A stretch of 5,167 nucleotides of DNA from Candidatus Coatesbacteria bacterium RBG_13_66_14 (GTDB lineage Bacteria; RBG-13-66-14), in contig MFAF01000099.1 of NCBI GenBank assembly GCA_001774505.1, forward strand, positions 2,756 to 7,922, read 5' to 3'. Below, piece after piece: positions 5,121 to 5,167 of this stretch. A program made the translations under genes and the position numbers. Below the pieces are notes generated by a model. That model did not search any database. It saw nothing but the letters and a program-made list of their open reading frames with translations, and was not told the origin of the DNA. Within the stretch, counting starts at the first letter, position 1; each line of letters starts with the position of its first letter.

Positions 5121-5167
5121 CACCCTGGCCCGTCGGCGCGCCGCTCCCACAGGGAGAGGGGGACCAT
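5121..5167. repeat. Palindromic repeat-like tail at the window end
   Basis: This non-coding end holds a perfect ten-base palindrome, CGGCGCGCCG (5134-5143), directly followed by a small hairpin, CTCCC (5144-5148) with GGGAG (5152-5156) around ACA. The pattern CACCCTGGCCC, then CTCCCACAGGGAGAGGG, resembles a widespread intergenic palindromic repeat, here apparently with extra bases that include the palindrome. The element runs off the window, and the start of the next gene is not visible. The assignment to a repeat family is from memory. Confidence 0.4.

Noticed and set aside
4940..5167. tRNA 3' end as an attachment site for an integrated element
   Set aside because: No integrase, no second copy of the tRNA 3' end and no mobile genes are present. 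The following DNA is terminators and repeat-like hairpins.
1..5167. CRISPR arrays, insertion sequences or toxin-antitoxin genes
   Set aside because: I saw no regularly spaced long direct repeats, transposase motifs or small paired genes on either strand.

Overview
This window comes from a GC-rich bacterial chromosome, probably an anaerobe. Every supported gene lies on the + strand and they are tightly packed. The first and fourth genes are iron-sulfur and flavin electron-transfer subunits of the sulfhydrogenase beta/gamma (HydB/HydG) or anaerobic sulfite reductase A/B (AsrA/AsrB) type, which are typical of anaerobes. The promoters resemble the sigma-70 consensus, and the tRNA has an encoded CCA and G3-U70, so this is a bacterium. 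Dispersed-type hairpins after the tRNA resemble intergenic repeats I associate with uncultured candidate-phylum genomes, but the sequence alone does not fix the phylum.

Bases 1-44 carry three alternating inverted pentamers and then a ribosome binding site. Bases 45-3710 look like one four-gene operon: a two-[4Fe-4S] beta-type subunit (45-1082), an ABC ATPase (1130-2038), an ABC-2 membrane subunit (2035-2850, overlapping the ATPase by four bases) and an FAD/NAD(P)/[2Fe-2S] gamma-type oxidoreductase (2880-3710). A rho-independent terminator at 3729-3756 closes it. A promoter whose -35 box overlaps the terminator T-tract appears to start the next unit, with the transcript opening directly in a small hairpin.

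Bases 3825-4871 encode a lipoprotein with tetratricopeptide-like repeats and no recognised specific function. It is followed by a near-consensus promoter (TTGACA, 17-base spacer, extended -10), a tRNA-Ala(GGC) gene (4940-5015), a strong intrinsic terminator, a second hairpin with a T-tract, and a palindromic repeat-like tail running to the window end.

Functionally, the beta and gamma subunits would pass electrons from NAD(P)H through FAD and [2Fe-2S] to the [4Fe-4S] clusters, or in reverse. The usual catalytic partners (NiFe hydrogenase small and large subunits, or the sirohaem subunit AsrC) are absent from the window. The pair is also split by an export-type ABC-2 transporter, which is the most unusual part of the layout. 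Other points worth checking are a G8 slippery tract that could fuse the ATPase to its permease by -1 frameshifting, the overlapping terminator and promoter, and atypical anticodon-loop bases in the tRNA.
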